Positions 9,632 through 18,857 of a stretch of 41,798 nt of DNA are shown here, one piece after another. Numbering within the stretch: the first letter of the stretch is position 1; each line of letters starts with the position of its first letter. The notes beneath the pieces are model-generated. The model was given only the letters and a program-made list of their open reading frames with translations. It did no database searches and had not been told where the DNA came from. Made by a program: the position numbers and the translations under genes. The stretch is from Loigolactobacillus rennini DSM 20253 (GTDB lineage Bacteria; Bacillota; Bacilli; Lactobacillales; Lactobacillaceae). Location: positions 1 through 41,798 of the forward strand of contig NZ_AYYI01000030.1 in assembly GCF_001436505.1 (NCBI RefSeq). Direction: 5' to 3'.

Positions 9632-10330
9632 TTAACTTGCGATTCGTTTGTCTAACCGTTTAACAATAAAATCGCCTAAAGCTTGACAAACAAAAACAAT
9701 TAACAAAATGATAATCGTAGCCACTAATGTAATGGTATTGTTATTAGCTTGAAAGCCATCTAAATAAGCCAAATTACCTAAACCACCAGCACCAATAACG
9801 CCAGCCATTGCAGTGAAACCAATCAATGAAATCCCAGTAACAGTTAAGCCAGAAACTAACGCGGGACTGCTTTCTGGTAATAATACTTTATAAACAATTT
9901 GCCACCGTGTGGCTCCCATAGCCAATGCTGCTTCAATTACACCATAATCAATTTCGTGAAAAGCAAGTTCTACCATTCTGGCATAAAATGGTGCCGCTGA
10001 AATAATTAGTGCGGGTAAAGCCGCTTTAGGACCAATAATGGTCCCAACCAGGCCTTTTGTCAGTGGTAGTAACAAAACAATTAAAATGATAAATGGAATC
10101 GAACGAAAAACATTAACAAAAAGTGCGGTAAGCTTATGCAGCAATCGTGCGCCTAAATGCTGACTAGCACTAGTTTCAAACAAAATTAGCCCTAAAAGAA
10201 TGCCTAAAATTCCTACTGCAATTAACGAAAAAATCGTCATCCACAATGTTTCGGCTGTTGCTGCCCACATACTAGCCCAATCTACTTGTGTAAAGTGGAT
10301 ATAAGATGAAAATCCTGTTGTCTCATTCAT
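9632..10330 (-). CDS. metP: Methionine ABC transporter permease
   Basis: The 232-residue membrane protein has about five hydrophobic segments and the permease EAA loop in EAALAMGATRWQIVYKVLLPES, which docks on the ATPase. It forms the transmembrane channel of the MetNPQ importer. The C-terminal VIGAGGLGNLAYLDGFQ segment is typical of MetI/MetP proteins. Its ATG overlaps the metN stop by 8 bp (ATGAATGA), so ATPase and permease are translationally coupled. The name metI is used for the same subunit in other species. Confidence 0.95.
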   Translation of the reverse strand: MNETTGFSSYIHFTQVDWASMWAATAETLWMTIFSLIAVGILGILLGLILFETSASQHLGARLLHKLTALFVNVFRSIPFIILIVLLLPLTKGLVGTIIGPKAALPALIISAAPFYARMVELAFHEIDYGVIEAALAMGATRWQIVYKVLLPESSPALVSGLTVTGISLIGFTAMAGVIGAGGLGNLAYLDGFQANNNTITLVATIIILLIVFVCQALGDFIVKRLDKRIAS

Positions 10331-11357
10331 TGCGAATCACCGCCGTTTCAACGCGCATAATGTGTAAATACTCGATCGCCTGCAGCATTTCTTTCTCGTT
10401 GCCTAATAATTGTAGATATAATGTACCAATCGCCCCTGATTGTGTTCGGTGAATGTTACCTGCCACAATATTTAAATCTACATTAGGAAACTGCCGTAGC
10501 ATTTCAGAAATGATGGGTAACTTGGCTTGATTGCCATGAAAAGTTAATTTTGTAATTTTACCTTTAGGTACTTGTTGCAATAACTCCTGCAGCACAACAT
10601 TAGTTTCCGCAAACTGAGGTGTTTCTTCTTGATTGACAAATTTTTGCGTAATTGACTTTTGCGGGTGCCGGAAAATATCAAAAACACTGCCTGTTTCAAC
10701 AATTTTGCCACTATCCATCACCGCAACCCGATCACAAATTTTGCGAATAACATGCATTTCATGAGTGATCACCACGATAGTCAGTTTTAGTTTCCGGTTG
10801 ATTTTTAATAACAAATCCAATACTTCATCCGTGGTTTGCGGATCTAACCCACTAGTCGCTTCATCAGCCAACAGAATTTGCGGTTGATTAGCCAAAGCGC
10901 GTGCAATTGCAACACGCTGCTTTTGTCCGCCAGAAAGCTCGCTAGGATACGCATACTGGCGGTTTTCCAAGCCTACCGTCTGCAGCAGTTCGCGGGCGCG
11001 CACTTCACGTTGTTGCTTTGGCACCCCTGCAATCTCTAGAGGAAAGGTCACATTTGCTAAAACAGTTCGCGACCATAATAAATTAAAATATTGAAAAATC
11101 ATACCCATTTTCTGACGCGCACCACGCAATTGTTTTCTAGTTAAATTATTTATTATCTGCTGATTAATCTCAATCTGACCATCGCTAGGTTTTTCCAGGC
11201 CATTGAGCATACGGACTAAGGTACTTTTACCTGCTCCTGAATAACCTACAATGCCATAGATTTCACCTGCGTCAATCTTAAGATTAACATTATCTACAGC
11301 TACTAAAGGTTTTTGCTTGCCAGGATAAATTTTACTTACGCCTGTCATACTGATCAT
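10323..11357 (-). CDS. metN: Methionine ABC transporter ATP-binding protein MetN
   Basis: The 344-residue ATPase has Walker A GYSGAGKS (38-45), a Q-loop MIFQYFNLL, signature LSGGQ (141-145), Walker B ILLADE (161-166) and switch His in ITHEMHV. A C-terminal NIL domain (about 265-340) is the feature that marks methionine importers and senses intracellular methionine to inhibit transport. The gene is first in metN-metP-metQ and follows a Met T-box leader. The start at 11357 is preceded by a weak GGTGAT. An in-frame ATG at 11348 is a possible alternative. Confidence 0.95.
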   Translation of the reverse strand: MISMTGVSKIYPGKQKPLVAVDNVNLKIDAGEIYGIVGYSGAGKSTLVRMLNGLEKPSDGQIEINQQIINNLTRKQLRGARQKMGMIFQYFNLLWSRTVLANVTFPLEIAGVPKQQREVRARELLQTVGLENRQYAYPSELSGGQKQRVAIARALANQPQILLADEATSGLDPQTTDEVLDLLLKINRKLKLTIVVITHEMHVIRKICDRVAVMDSGKIVETGSVFDIFRHPQKSITQKFVNQEETPQFAETNVVLQELLQQVPKGKITKLTFHGNQAKLPIISEMLRQFPNVDLNIVAGNIHRTQSGAIGTLYLQLLGNEKEMLQAIEYLHIMRVETAVIRNE

Positions 11358-11388
11358 TTACCATCACCACTCCCATTTAGTCTGCGAA

Positions 11389-11650
11389 TAAAAAAAGCTT
11401 TCCGCCCCTGACAAATTATGTCAAGGACGAAAAGCTAATCTTTCCGTGTTACCACCTTTATTTATCGATTAAGATAACCAACCTCAGTGAACTAAATTCA
11501 CTTAGTCCATACCGGAACTACCCGCGCAAGAGTTTTAATCTAACGTCACTCCAGAACCATTTCGTTAAACCGCAATGCCGCTTTGCACCCAATTCAGCAG
11601 CTCGCTGTAATTGCCGCGTCTAACGTCTTTCCTTCATCGTGATAAATTAG
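11389..11650 (-). ncRNA. T-box riboswitch controlling metNPQ, methionine specifier
   Basis: The minus-strand leader has the conserved T-box segment GGTGGTAACACGG (11444-11456) after an antiterminator region, and an intrinsic terminator: AGCTTTTCGTCCTTGACA pairs with TGTCAGGGGCGGAAAGCT, followed by T7 (11389-11436). A long stem I lies in the 5' half. In its 3' side the sequence GAAATGG places AUG (11558-11560) in the usual specifier-loop context, so uncharged tRNA-Met is the predicted ligand. This agrees with the genes downstream. Binding of uncharged tRNA should let transcription continue into metN. Confidence 0.93.
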
Positions 11651-11655
11651 CTATC

Positions 11656-11684
11656 ATTATAGTTAGATTATAAAACAATGTCAA
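11656..11684 (-). promoter_or_regulatory. Promoter of the met T-box operon
   Basis: The minus strand reads TTGACA (11679-11684), 17 bp, TATAAT (11656-11661), a perfect sigma-A consensus. It begins only 14 bp after the rodA stop codon. No terminator is seen between them, so rodA transcripts may also reach the T-box. Confidence 0.92.
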
Positions 11685-11697
11685 GTAGATTAGAAAA

Positions 11698-12903
11698 TTA
11701 ATTAAATTGCTCATTATCGGCGCTAAACATGTAGCTACGATAATGGAAACGCATGGACATAATCATCCCGATACCGATTAAATTCCCAATCAGAGCAGAA
11801 CCACCTTGAGAAACAAACGGTAATGGAATCCCAGTTAGCGGTAATAAACCGATGTTCATTCCAATATTTTCAAAAGTGTGGAAGAGAATCATCATGATAA
11901 CACCAGTAGAAATATAAGCATAAAATTCATTTTTAGTATCAAAAGTCACTCGAATCATTTGGTAAATTAAAAGAAAATACATAAAGATTAATAAAGTCGC
12001 GCCAATAAAGCCAAAGTTTTCACCAATTACCGAAAAAATCATGTCAGATTCACGGACTGGTACATAAACTTCAATATTATTAAATCCTTTACCAAAAATT
12101 TGCCCAGAGCCAATTGCCTTCATGCTGCGCCAAAGCTGATAACTTGCACTACCAGTATCATTAGAAGGATCCATCCAAGCATCGATCCGAGCAAATTGAT
12201 AAGCCTTAAAGCCAATATGAGTTAAAAAGTTGCGTCCCCAAGTAGTGGTGACTAACGCTAAAGTAGTCCCACCAATTGCAGTTGCAGCCGCAATTAATGG
12301 TCCTAAAATTTTCCAAGTAATGCCAGACACTAAAATAATGCCACCGACAATTGCTAAAAAGACCAACATTGTTCCTAAATCATTTTGAAAATGTAAGGAT
12401 AGCAAAATCGGCAAGACCCATAGCACTAACTTACCAATTAATAAACCATCAGAACGTACTGTATGTTGTGGATATTGACTATTATGTGTTCGCACTGCCC
12501 GAGCTGCCATTAAAATAAACGCTGGCTTCATCACCTCAGATGGCTGAAAAGTCAGTGGTCCCAATGCAAACCAACTCTTTGCACCAGTCTGAATAAAATA
12601 AGCACGACTATAGAAAAATAGAATCGCAATCATTAAAAAAATGCCAAAACCATAGGCGTAAGGTGCAATTTTCCATAACTGCTCAGAATCAAATTGCATA
12701 ACAACCGCAACAATGCCAACCCCGACAATGTACCAGATCACTTGCGTAATTACCATACGGACGATATTCACACTTTTCGTATCGTGACTGGCAGCAACAT
12801 AGATTGAAGCCAAACCGATTAATGCTAATACCATCACTGGAAAGATAATGCCATAATCAATCCGGGAACTGTCACGTGCTTCACGTGCTGTTTGCCGATT
12901 CAT
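11698..12903 (-). CDS. rodA: Peptidoglycan polymerase RodA (SEDS family)
   Basis: The 401-residue protein has about ten hydrophobic segments and the SEDS signatures TFQPSEVMKPAFI, HFQNDLGTML, ARIDAWMDP, VRESDMIFSVIGENFGF and LLPLTGIPLPFVSQGGSAL. Asp287 in the ESDMIF motif is the expected catalytic residue for glycan polymerisation from lipid II. RodA works with a class B PBP and MreB-type filaments in lateral wall growth, which fits mbl nearby. It is preferred to FtsW because of the neighbourhood and the short termini. GAGAGGTG precedes the ATG. Confidence 0.9.
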   Translation of the reverse strand: MNRQTAREARDSSRIDYGIIFPVMVLALIGLASIYVAASHDTKSVNIVRMVITQVIWYIVGVGIVAVVMQFDSEQLWKIAPYAYGFGIFLMIAILFFYSRAYFIQTGAKSWFALGPLTFQPSEVMKPAFILMAARAVRTHNSQYPQHTVRSDGLLIGKLVLWVLPILLSLHFQNDLGTMLVFLAIVGGIILVSGITWKILGPLIAAATAIGGTTLALVTTTWGRNFLTHIGFKAYQFARIDAWMDPSNDTGSASYQLWRSMKAIGSGQIFGKGFNNIEVYVPVRESDMIFSVIGENFGFIGATLLIFMYFLLIYQMIRVTFDTKNEFYAYISTGVIMMILFHTFENIGMNIGLLPLTGIPLPFVSQGGSALIGNLIGIGMIMSMRFHYRSYMFSADNEQFN

Positions 12904-12929
12904 CCACTCACCTCTCTCAAAAAATCAGT

Positions 12930-13148
12930 TTATTTATGCAAATGATATTGCATAATTAATTCATTTAAGCCCTCATCGTACGATTTAGTGTGGTAAGTGG
13001 CACCATTTGTCAATTTAACAATAAATTGCGCATCCGCTTCCTGAATACTACCAATTTGACGCTTACCGTCATACACAACATTTACAGTAGCACCAGCTTG
13101 CTTTTCTTCTTCAATGTTTAATTTGATTTTGTTGGGCTGTTTGGCCAT
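12930..13148 (-). CDS. DUF2969 family protein
   Basis: The product of 72 residues starts [16 protein letters not shown] and matches the pattern of the small DUF2969 family of lactobacilli and streptococci ([24 protein letters not shown]). It is soluble and charged, and its function is unknown. It lies 26 bp before rodA and overlaps the 3' end of yidD by 38 bp, so it is probably co-expressed with these envelope genes. A GTG at 13160 would add four residues. Neither start has a strong ribosome site. Confidence 0.8.
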   Translation of the reverse strand: MAKQPNKIKLNIEEEKQAGATVNVVYDGKRQIGSIQEADAQFIVKLTNGATYHTKSYDEGLNELIMQYHLHK

Positions 13149-13413
13149 AATATTTTTCACTCACTTTCATTATCGCAATTTTATCTTGATTTCGCCGTAA
13201 GCTAAAGTGCTGCGGCACTGGATCAAAGCCGCCTCGAGCAAACGGCTGACAGCGCAAAATCCGACTTAAACCCATCAGTAAACCAAAAACACCAAAACGC
13301 TGCACTGCTATCTGAGTATAATGCGAACAAGTTGGATAATAACGACAATGTTGAGGTAAATGACGAGAAAAACGCTGATACAGCTTAATCATCTGTTGGA
13401 TTACAAAACGCAC
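13111..13413 (-). CDS. yidD: Membrane protein insertion efficiency factor YidD
   Basis: The 100-residue protein carries the YidD pattern: a short amphipathic N-terminus, then [19 protein letters not shown] and [16 protein letters not shown], with three conserved cysteines. YidD proteins sit on the inner membrane face and assist YidC-dependent insertion. The start is a GTG with GGAAG upstream. The C-terminal tail (about 75-100) is less conserved and overlaps the next gene. A terminator stands directly upstream, so yidD-DUF2969-rodA probably has its own promoter, which I could not place with confidence. Confidence 0.92.
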   Translation of the reverse strand: MRFVIQQMIKLYQRFSRHLPQHCRYYPTCSHYTQIAVQRFGVFGLLMGLSRILRCQPFARGGFDPVPQHFSLRRNQDKIAIMKVSEKYYGQTAQQNQIKH

Positions 13414-13453
13414 TTAACTCTTCCTTTCAGCAAATCCGCATTAACTTCCAATG

Positions 13454-13484
13454 AAAAAAAGAAGCTAAGCTGGTGCTCAGCTCC
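13454..13484 (-). terminator. Terminator after epuA
   Basis: GAAGCTAAGC (13461-13470) and GCTCAGCTCC (13475-13484) pair around a 4-nt loop, allowing two G-U pairs. On the minus strand the stem is followed by T7. It separates the mbl-epuA unit from yidD. Confidence 0.85.
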
Positions 13485-13487
13485 TTA

Positions 13488-13676
13488 CTAACGGACAAAA
13501 TCTAATAAATGTCCCCAAGTGCTGGGTAAAAAGACACGTAGCGGATTTCCACCACCAATACCATAACCAACCATCGCACCAATAATAATTGCCACCGTCA
13601 TCGCGACTGCAACCAATAAAATGCGAATTAAAATTGGTTTTATAAAAATATCGAAACGTTTGGAATTATTATTCAT
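13488..13676 (-). CDS. epuA: EpuA-like small membrane protein
   Basis: The 62-residue protein has one hydrophobic helix (about 16-38) followed by GAMVGYGIGGGNPLRVFLPSTWGHLLDFV. This pattern marks the EpuA family, often mislabelled as an RNA polymerase beta subunit. Its function is not established. I use the ATG at 13676 because GAGGTG lies six bases upstream. A longer form would add three residues. It is the last gene of the mbl unit, 14 bp after mbl, which suggests a link to the elongation machinery or wall synthesis. Confidence 0.82.
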   Translation of the reverse strand: MNNNSKRFDIFIKPILIRILLVAVAMTVAIIIGAMVGYGIGGGNPLRVFLPSTWGHLLDFVR

Positions 13677-13690
13677 ACGGGTCACCTCAA

Positions 13691-14674
13691 TTACCGTTTC
13701 TTTTCAATGTTACCCAATAAGATTCCCGTTCCAATCGCAACTGCGTCTAAAGGCTGTTCGGCTACGATCACAGGTACTTTTAAATTATCCGTAAATAATT
13801 GATCGACACCGTGTAGCAACGCACCACCACCGGTTAACATGATACCATGATCAATAATATCAGCTGATAATTCTGGCGGTGTTTGATTTAAAACATCCTT
13901 TGCTGCCTGCACGATTACCATCATCGTATCGTGCAAAGCACTTTCAACTTCTTTAGCAGTGATAGTCACTGTCCGTGGTAAACCAGTAACCATGTCTCGG
14001 CCGCGAATATCCAAAGATTTACCGGAATCCTGACCATAAACTTCGCCAATTTCTATTTTAATCTTTTCGGCAGTATGCTCACCAACTAGAAGGTTATGCT
14101 CCCGCTTAACGAAAGCGGCGATTTCCGCATCCATCTTATCACCAGCTAAACGTAATGATTGACTGGTAACAACATCACCCATGGATAAAACCGCTATATC
14201 ACTAGTACCACCACCAATATCAATGACCATATTACCTTGTGGTTGAAAGATATCCATGCCAGCACCAACTGCTGCTACTTTTGGTTCTTCTTCTAGATAA
14301 ACATTGCGGCCACCAGATTTTTCTGCTGCCTCAATAATCGCTTTTTGTTCAATGGAAGTAATATTCGTGGGACAGCAGATCAAAATATTGGGTTTGGATA
14401 ATAATCCTTTAACATCCAATTTATTAATAAAGTAAGACAGCATGGCTTCAGTAATATCAAAGTCTGCAATCACACCATCCTTTAATGGCCGGATCGCACG
14501 GATATTACCCGGTGTCCGTCCAACCATTTTGTATGCCGCTGAACCTACGGCAAGTACCTTCCCACTTTTTGTATCAATTGCAACAACTGAAGGTTCATTA
14601 AGCACAATGCCCTTACCTTCAACGTGAATTAAAACGTTAGCAGTGCCAAGGTCAATGCCGATATCTTTCGCCAT
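13691..14674 (-). CDS. mbl: Rod-shape actin homologue Mbl (MreB family)
   Basis: The 327-residue protein is an MreB-family actin with the phosphate loops IGIDLGTANVLIH (about 5-17) and VIDIGGGTSDIAV, and the adenosine motif LTGGGALLHG. The start DIGIDLGTANVLIHV...GIVLNEPSVVAID is most like Mbl of Bacillus. It polymerises on the inner membrane face and guides the elongation machinery that contains RodA. GAGAGGAG stands before the ATG. It lies downstream of murA but has its own promoter and is followed by epuA. MreB is the alternative name if only one paralogue is present. Confidence 0.9.
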   Translation of the reverse strand: MAKDIGIDLGTANVLIHVEGKGIVLNEPSVVAIDTKSGKVLAVGSAAYKMVGRTPGNIRAIRPLKDGVIADFDITEAMLSYFINKLDVKGLLSKPNILICCPTNITSIEQKAIIEAAEKSGGRNVYLEEEPKVAAVGAGMDIFQPQGNMVIDIGGGTSDIAVLSMGDVVTSQSLRLAGDKMDAEIAAFVKREHNLLVGEHTAEKIKIEIGEVYGQDSGKSLDIRGRDMVTGLPRTVTITAKEVESALHDTMMVIVQAAKDVLNQTPPELSADIIDHGIMLTGGGALLHGVDQLFTDNLKVPVIVAEQPLDAVAIGTGILLGNIEKKR

Positions 14675-14697
14675 ATTACTATTTCTCCTCTCACATA

Positions 14698-14762
14698 AAT
14701 CAAGCTTGTGACTACTTGATTTCGAGCCAGTCCGCTAGCCCAATCAATATTGAATTATAGCA
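14698..14762 (-). promoter_or_regulatory. Promoter and leader hairpin of mbl
   Basis: On the minus strand TGCTATAAT (14754-14762) is a perfect extended -10. The -35 region is weak. In the leader, AATCAAG (14715-14721 on the complement) and CTTGATT (14698-14704) form a 7-bp inverted repeat just before the ribosome site, which could affect translation of mbl. Confidence 0.6.
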
Positions 14763-14898
14763 TAACTTCTCAGGGAGGAAAACTACATCTCCCGTGGAAT
14801 TACGAATTTAAAAGTAAAGATTTTACCAAAGTCTATTTATGATTTTAAAATACGCCGCTATTTAACCTGTAACACGTTAAACAACCTTAAACTGCAAA

Positions 14899-14931
14899 CA
14901 GCGAATAATCCACAATGTGAATCATTCGCTG
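14899..14931 (-). terminator. Probable terminator of murA
   Basis: CAGCGAAT (14899-14906) and ATTCGCTG (14924-14931) form a perfect 8-bp stem with an inner CAC/GTG pairing. It lies about 65 bp after the murA stop. The following T-tract on the minus strand is poor (TTTGCAGTTT), so termination may be partial. Confidence 0.6.
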
Positions 14932-14995
14932 CATTAACTGACTTAGCAACCGTCAACCTTAATTAACTAATAATTTCAGATTAGTTTAGAAAACA

Positions 14996-16357
14996 TTACG
15001 CCTGCTTAACAGTTACAGTTAAATCTTGGTCTTGTGCTTGTTGATAAGCAAGTTCTTTGTTGAAGGCAGCTTCATTTAAAATCTCTTGGTTAGCCGGTTC
15101 AGTAACTCGAACAATTTCAGCACCAAGTGCCCGTAATTTTTGTTGAAAATGATAATAACCACGATCTAAATATTGAAGATTGACAACTCGAGTATAGCCC
15201 TTCGCAACTAAACCAGCAATGGCTAAGGCAGCAGCGGCACGTAAATCAGAAGCAGCCACTTCCGCACCATTAAACTTAGTCGGCCCATACAACAGGACAG
15301 AACGACCTTCAATTTTATAGTCTGCGTCCATGCGCCGTAATTCTTCCAAATGCATAAATCGATTTTCAAACACTGTCTCTGTCATCAAACTAGTACCAGT
15401 TGCAACTAATTGTAAAACAGTCATCTGCGCTTGCATATCTGTCGGAAAACCTGGATGTGGCATGGTTTTCACGCTTACCGGCTTTAGTGCTTGTCGCCGC
15501 TTAATTCGTACGCCAGCATCTGTTTCTTTAACCTGAACACCCATTTCTTCTAACTTTGAAATCAATGGTTTGTTGTGTTCCTTAATCGCATCCTTGATTA
15601 AAACATCCCCACCGGCAACAGCAGCTGCTACCATAAAGGTTCCTGCTTCAATTCGATCCTGGATAATACTATGACGGCAACCATGTAGTGATTTAACACC
15701 TTCAATACGAACAGTATCCGTCCCAGCGCCAACAACTTTAGCACCCATTTTGTTTAAGACATTAGCCAAATCAACAATTTCCGGTTCACGCGCAACGTTT
15801 TCGATCACCGTTGTTCCTTCCGCTAAAGTTGCAGCCATCATAATATTTTGCGTCGCACCTACACTAGGAAAATCTAAATAAATATGACTACCCACCAATT
15901 TAGGCGCACTTGCTTCGATGTAACCCGCATGTTGTTTAATTGTCGCACCTAAAGCCTCGAATCCCTTTAAATGCAAATCAATGGGCCGCGTTCCAATTGC
16001 ACAACCACCTGGCATTGCCACTCGTGCGTGGCCTAAACGTGCTAACAATGGTCCTAAAACCACAATTGAAGCCCGCATTTTAGAAACATATTCTAAAGGT
16101 GCTTCTGAAGATAATTTTCCAGTTGCATCTAGCACAATGGACTTATGTAACTGGTTAAATTCCAAATTAACCTGTAAAACGTTGAGAACTTCATTCATTG
16201 TGAAAACATCAGACAAAATGGGAACGTTGTCTAAAACCATTTGTCCTTTTGAAGCTAAAATACTTGCCGCTAAAATTGGCAAAACCGCATTTTTAGCCCC
16301 CTCAATTTCCACCGTTCCATTTAACGTTTGCCCACCGCGCACGATCAATTTTTCCAT
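14996..16357 (-). CDS. murA: UDP-N-acetylglucosamine 1-carboxyvinyltransferase MurA
   Basis: The 453-residue enzyme transfers enolpyruvate from PEP to UDP-GlcNAc, the first committed step of peptidoglycan synthesis, in the cytosol. It has Lys22-Asn23 (EGAKNAVLP) and the loop [14 protein letters not shown] with Cys119, the residue attacked by fosfomycin. The C-terminus (about 430-453) extends beyond the core fold with a charged Gln-rich tail, so the protein is longer than the usual 420-435. It lies 29 bp after the DUF1146 gene and upstream of mbl. Many Firmicutes have a second murA copy elsewhere. Confidence 0.96.
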   Translation of the reverse strand: MEKLIVRGGQTLNGTVEIEGAKNAVLPILAASILASKGQMVLDNVPILSDVFTMNEVLNVLQVNLEFNQLHKSIVLDATGKLSSEAPLEYVSKMRASIVVLGPLLARLGHARVAMPGGCAIGTRPIDLHLKGFEALGATIKQHAGYIEASAPKLVGSHIYLDFPSVGATQNIMMAATLAEGTTVIENVAREPEIVDLANVLNKMGAKVVGAGTDTVRIEGVKSLHGCRHSIIQDRIEAGTFMVAAAVAGGDVLIKDAIKEHNKPLISKLEEMGVQVKETDAGVRIKRRQALKPVSVKTMPHPGFPTDMQAQMTVLQLVATGTSLMTETVFENRFMHLEELRRMDADYKIEGRSVLLYGPTKFNGAEVAASDLRAAAALAIAGLVAKGYTRVVNLQYLDRGYYHFQQKLRALGAEIVRVTEPANQEILNEAAFNKELAYQQAQDQDLTVTVKQA

Positions 16358-16386
16358 AAAAGTTTCCCTCCGTCGAACTGGCTAAA

Positions 16387-16620
16387 TTAGCGCAACAAGA
16401 AAATCAAGTTACGGGTATTATCAATAAAATTCAAGAAAAAGCTGCTGCATAAATAACCTAAAACCGCAGCTAAGATAATAAACAGTGTTTGTGCTTGCGG
16501 AACATGTCCCCGCCTTAATAGTTGATCAAAACGCACGGCTTGCAAGGCCCAAAAAGAAACACCGGTAAAAACAAAGTAACATGCCAACGTAATAAGTGCC
16601 TGAATACCGATATTTTGCAC
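16387..16620 (-). CDS. DUF1146 family membrane protein (YwzB-like)
   Basis: The 77-residue protein has two hydrophobic helices (about 7-29 and 46-66) around a charged loop RFDQLLRRGHVPQAQTL, the pattern of DUF1146/YwzB. Function is unknown. The start is a GTG with AAAGGAG eight bases upstream. Genes of this family are often found between the atp operon and murA in Bacillales and Lactobacillales, as here. It is the first gene of the murA transcript, whose leader contains a terminator-like hairpin. Confidence 0.85.
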   Translation of the reverse strand: MQNIGIQALITLACYFVFTGVSFWALQAVRFDQLLRRGHVPQAQTLFIILAAVLGYLCSSFFLNFIDNTRNLIFLLR

Positions 16621-16660
16621 AAAAACGGCTCCTTTAATTGATCAATCTAATTCAATCCGC

Positions 16661-16696
16661 AAAAATGGATGCAAGCCAAAAACAGCATTGCATCCA
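16661..16696 (-). promoter_or_regulatory. Terminator-like hairpin in the leader of DUF1146-murA
   Basis: TGGATGCAA (16666-16674) and TTGCATCCA (16688-16696) form a perfect 9-bp stem, followed on the minus strand by T5 (16661-16665). The predicted transcription start (about 16710) lies only some 13 nt upstream, and the DUF1146 GTG lies about 40 nt downstream. The hairpin therefore sits in the leader and may act as an attenuator or a 5' stabilising structure. Confidence 0.6.
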
Positions 16697-16716
16697 ATAA
16701 GTTTTGGTTAATTTTA

Positions 16717-16745
16717 ATTTTAACATAGTCTTGTTAACTTGTCAG
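16717..16745 (-). promoter_or_regulatory. Promoter of DUF1146-murA
   Basis: The minus strand has CTGACA (16740-16745), 17 bp, TAAAAT (16717-16722), with TG one base upstream (extended -10 TGTTAAAAT). It lies after the atp terminator and before the leader hairpin. Confidence 0.65.
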
Positions 16746-16829
16746 TCAATTCACGAACAATCATTCCGACGTTCATCTTTAGGTTGAGTGCTGTGAGAGA
16801 CCCAGTGTCAGCAAGCGATCGTCTAATAA

Positions 16830-16885
16830 ATAAAAAAGAAGCCAGTTGGAAGGCTGATTACTATCAGTCTTCCAACCGACTTCTT
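16830..16885 (-). terminator. Terminator of the atp operon
   Basis: The arms AAGAAG...TTGGAAG...CTGAT (from 16836) and ATCAG...CTTCCAA...CTTCTT (to 16885) form a long stem of about 22 bp with two mismatched spots and a short loop. On the minus strand it is followed by T6ATTTATT. It lies 9 bp after the atpC stop. Confidence 0.93.
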
Positions 16886-16894
16886 AACGAAAAA

Positions 16895-17320
16895 TTAATG
16901 TTTAGCAACCTTAATCCGGTTTAAAGCACGCCGTAGCTTAATTTGTGCACGTGCAAGTTCATCCGCATCATGTTTAGCTTTAGCCGCTTTAATCCGTTTT
17001 TCAGCTTTCTGTTCTGCCAATTCTGCCCGTGAAACGTCAATATCGCGTTCACGTTCAGCTGAATCGGCAACAACAGATGCAACATTATCTGATACTTCCA
17101 TAAAACCACCATTAACGGCGATTGCATCTTCTTTTTCAGGATTATCCGCCCGTTTAACCCGAACTTCATCAATCTGCAAGGGCGCTACAAGCGGCAAATG
17201 ATTAGCCATAATACCTAATTGGCCATCCAATGCTTTCACGATTAACATGGTTGCTTTATGATCGTAGATAATGCCATCAGGAGTGACAATATTAACTGTC
17301 AAAACTGGTTTGTCAGCCAT
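16895..17320 (-). CDS. atpC: F1Fo ATP synthase epsilon subunit
   Basis: The 141-residue protein has the N-terminal beta-sandwich (LTVNIVTPDGIIYD, LGIMANHLPLVAPLQI, VNGGFMEV) and the C-terminal helical hairpin rich in Ala, Lys and Arg. It is part of the central stalk and modulates ATPase activity. The ATG at 17320 has AGGAGG seven bases upstream. A GTG at 17326 is less likely. It is the last gene of the operon, 11 bp after atpD and just before the operon terminator. Confidence 0.96.
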   Translation of the reverse strand: MADKPVLTVNIVTPDGIIYDHKATMLIVKALDGQLGIMANHLPLVAPLQIDEVRVKRADNPEKEDAIAVNGGFMEVSDNVASVVADSAERERDIDVSRAELAEQKAEKRIKAAKAKHDADELARAQIKLRRALNRIKVAKH

Positions 17321-17331
17321 TTGCACACCTC

Positions 17332-18795
<1,464 letters not shown>

Positions 18796-18857
18796 TCATT
18801 CATAATCAAAAAATCAAAAGACAACTGTTACTATCAAAAATATTGATCCCATTACAG

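Noticed and set aside
15981-16385. + strand frame of 134 codons opposite murA
   Set aside because: It is the antisense shadow of a conserved enzyme and has no ribosome site or recognisable motifs.
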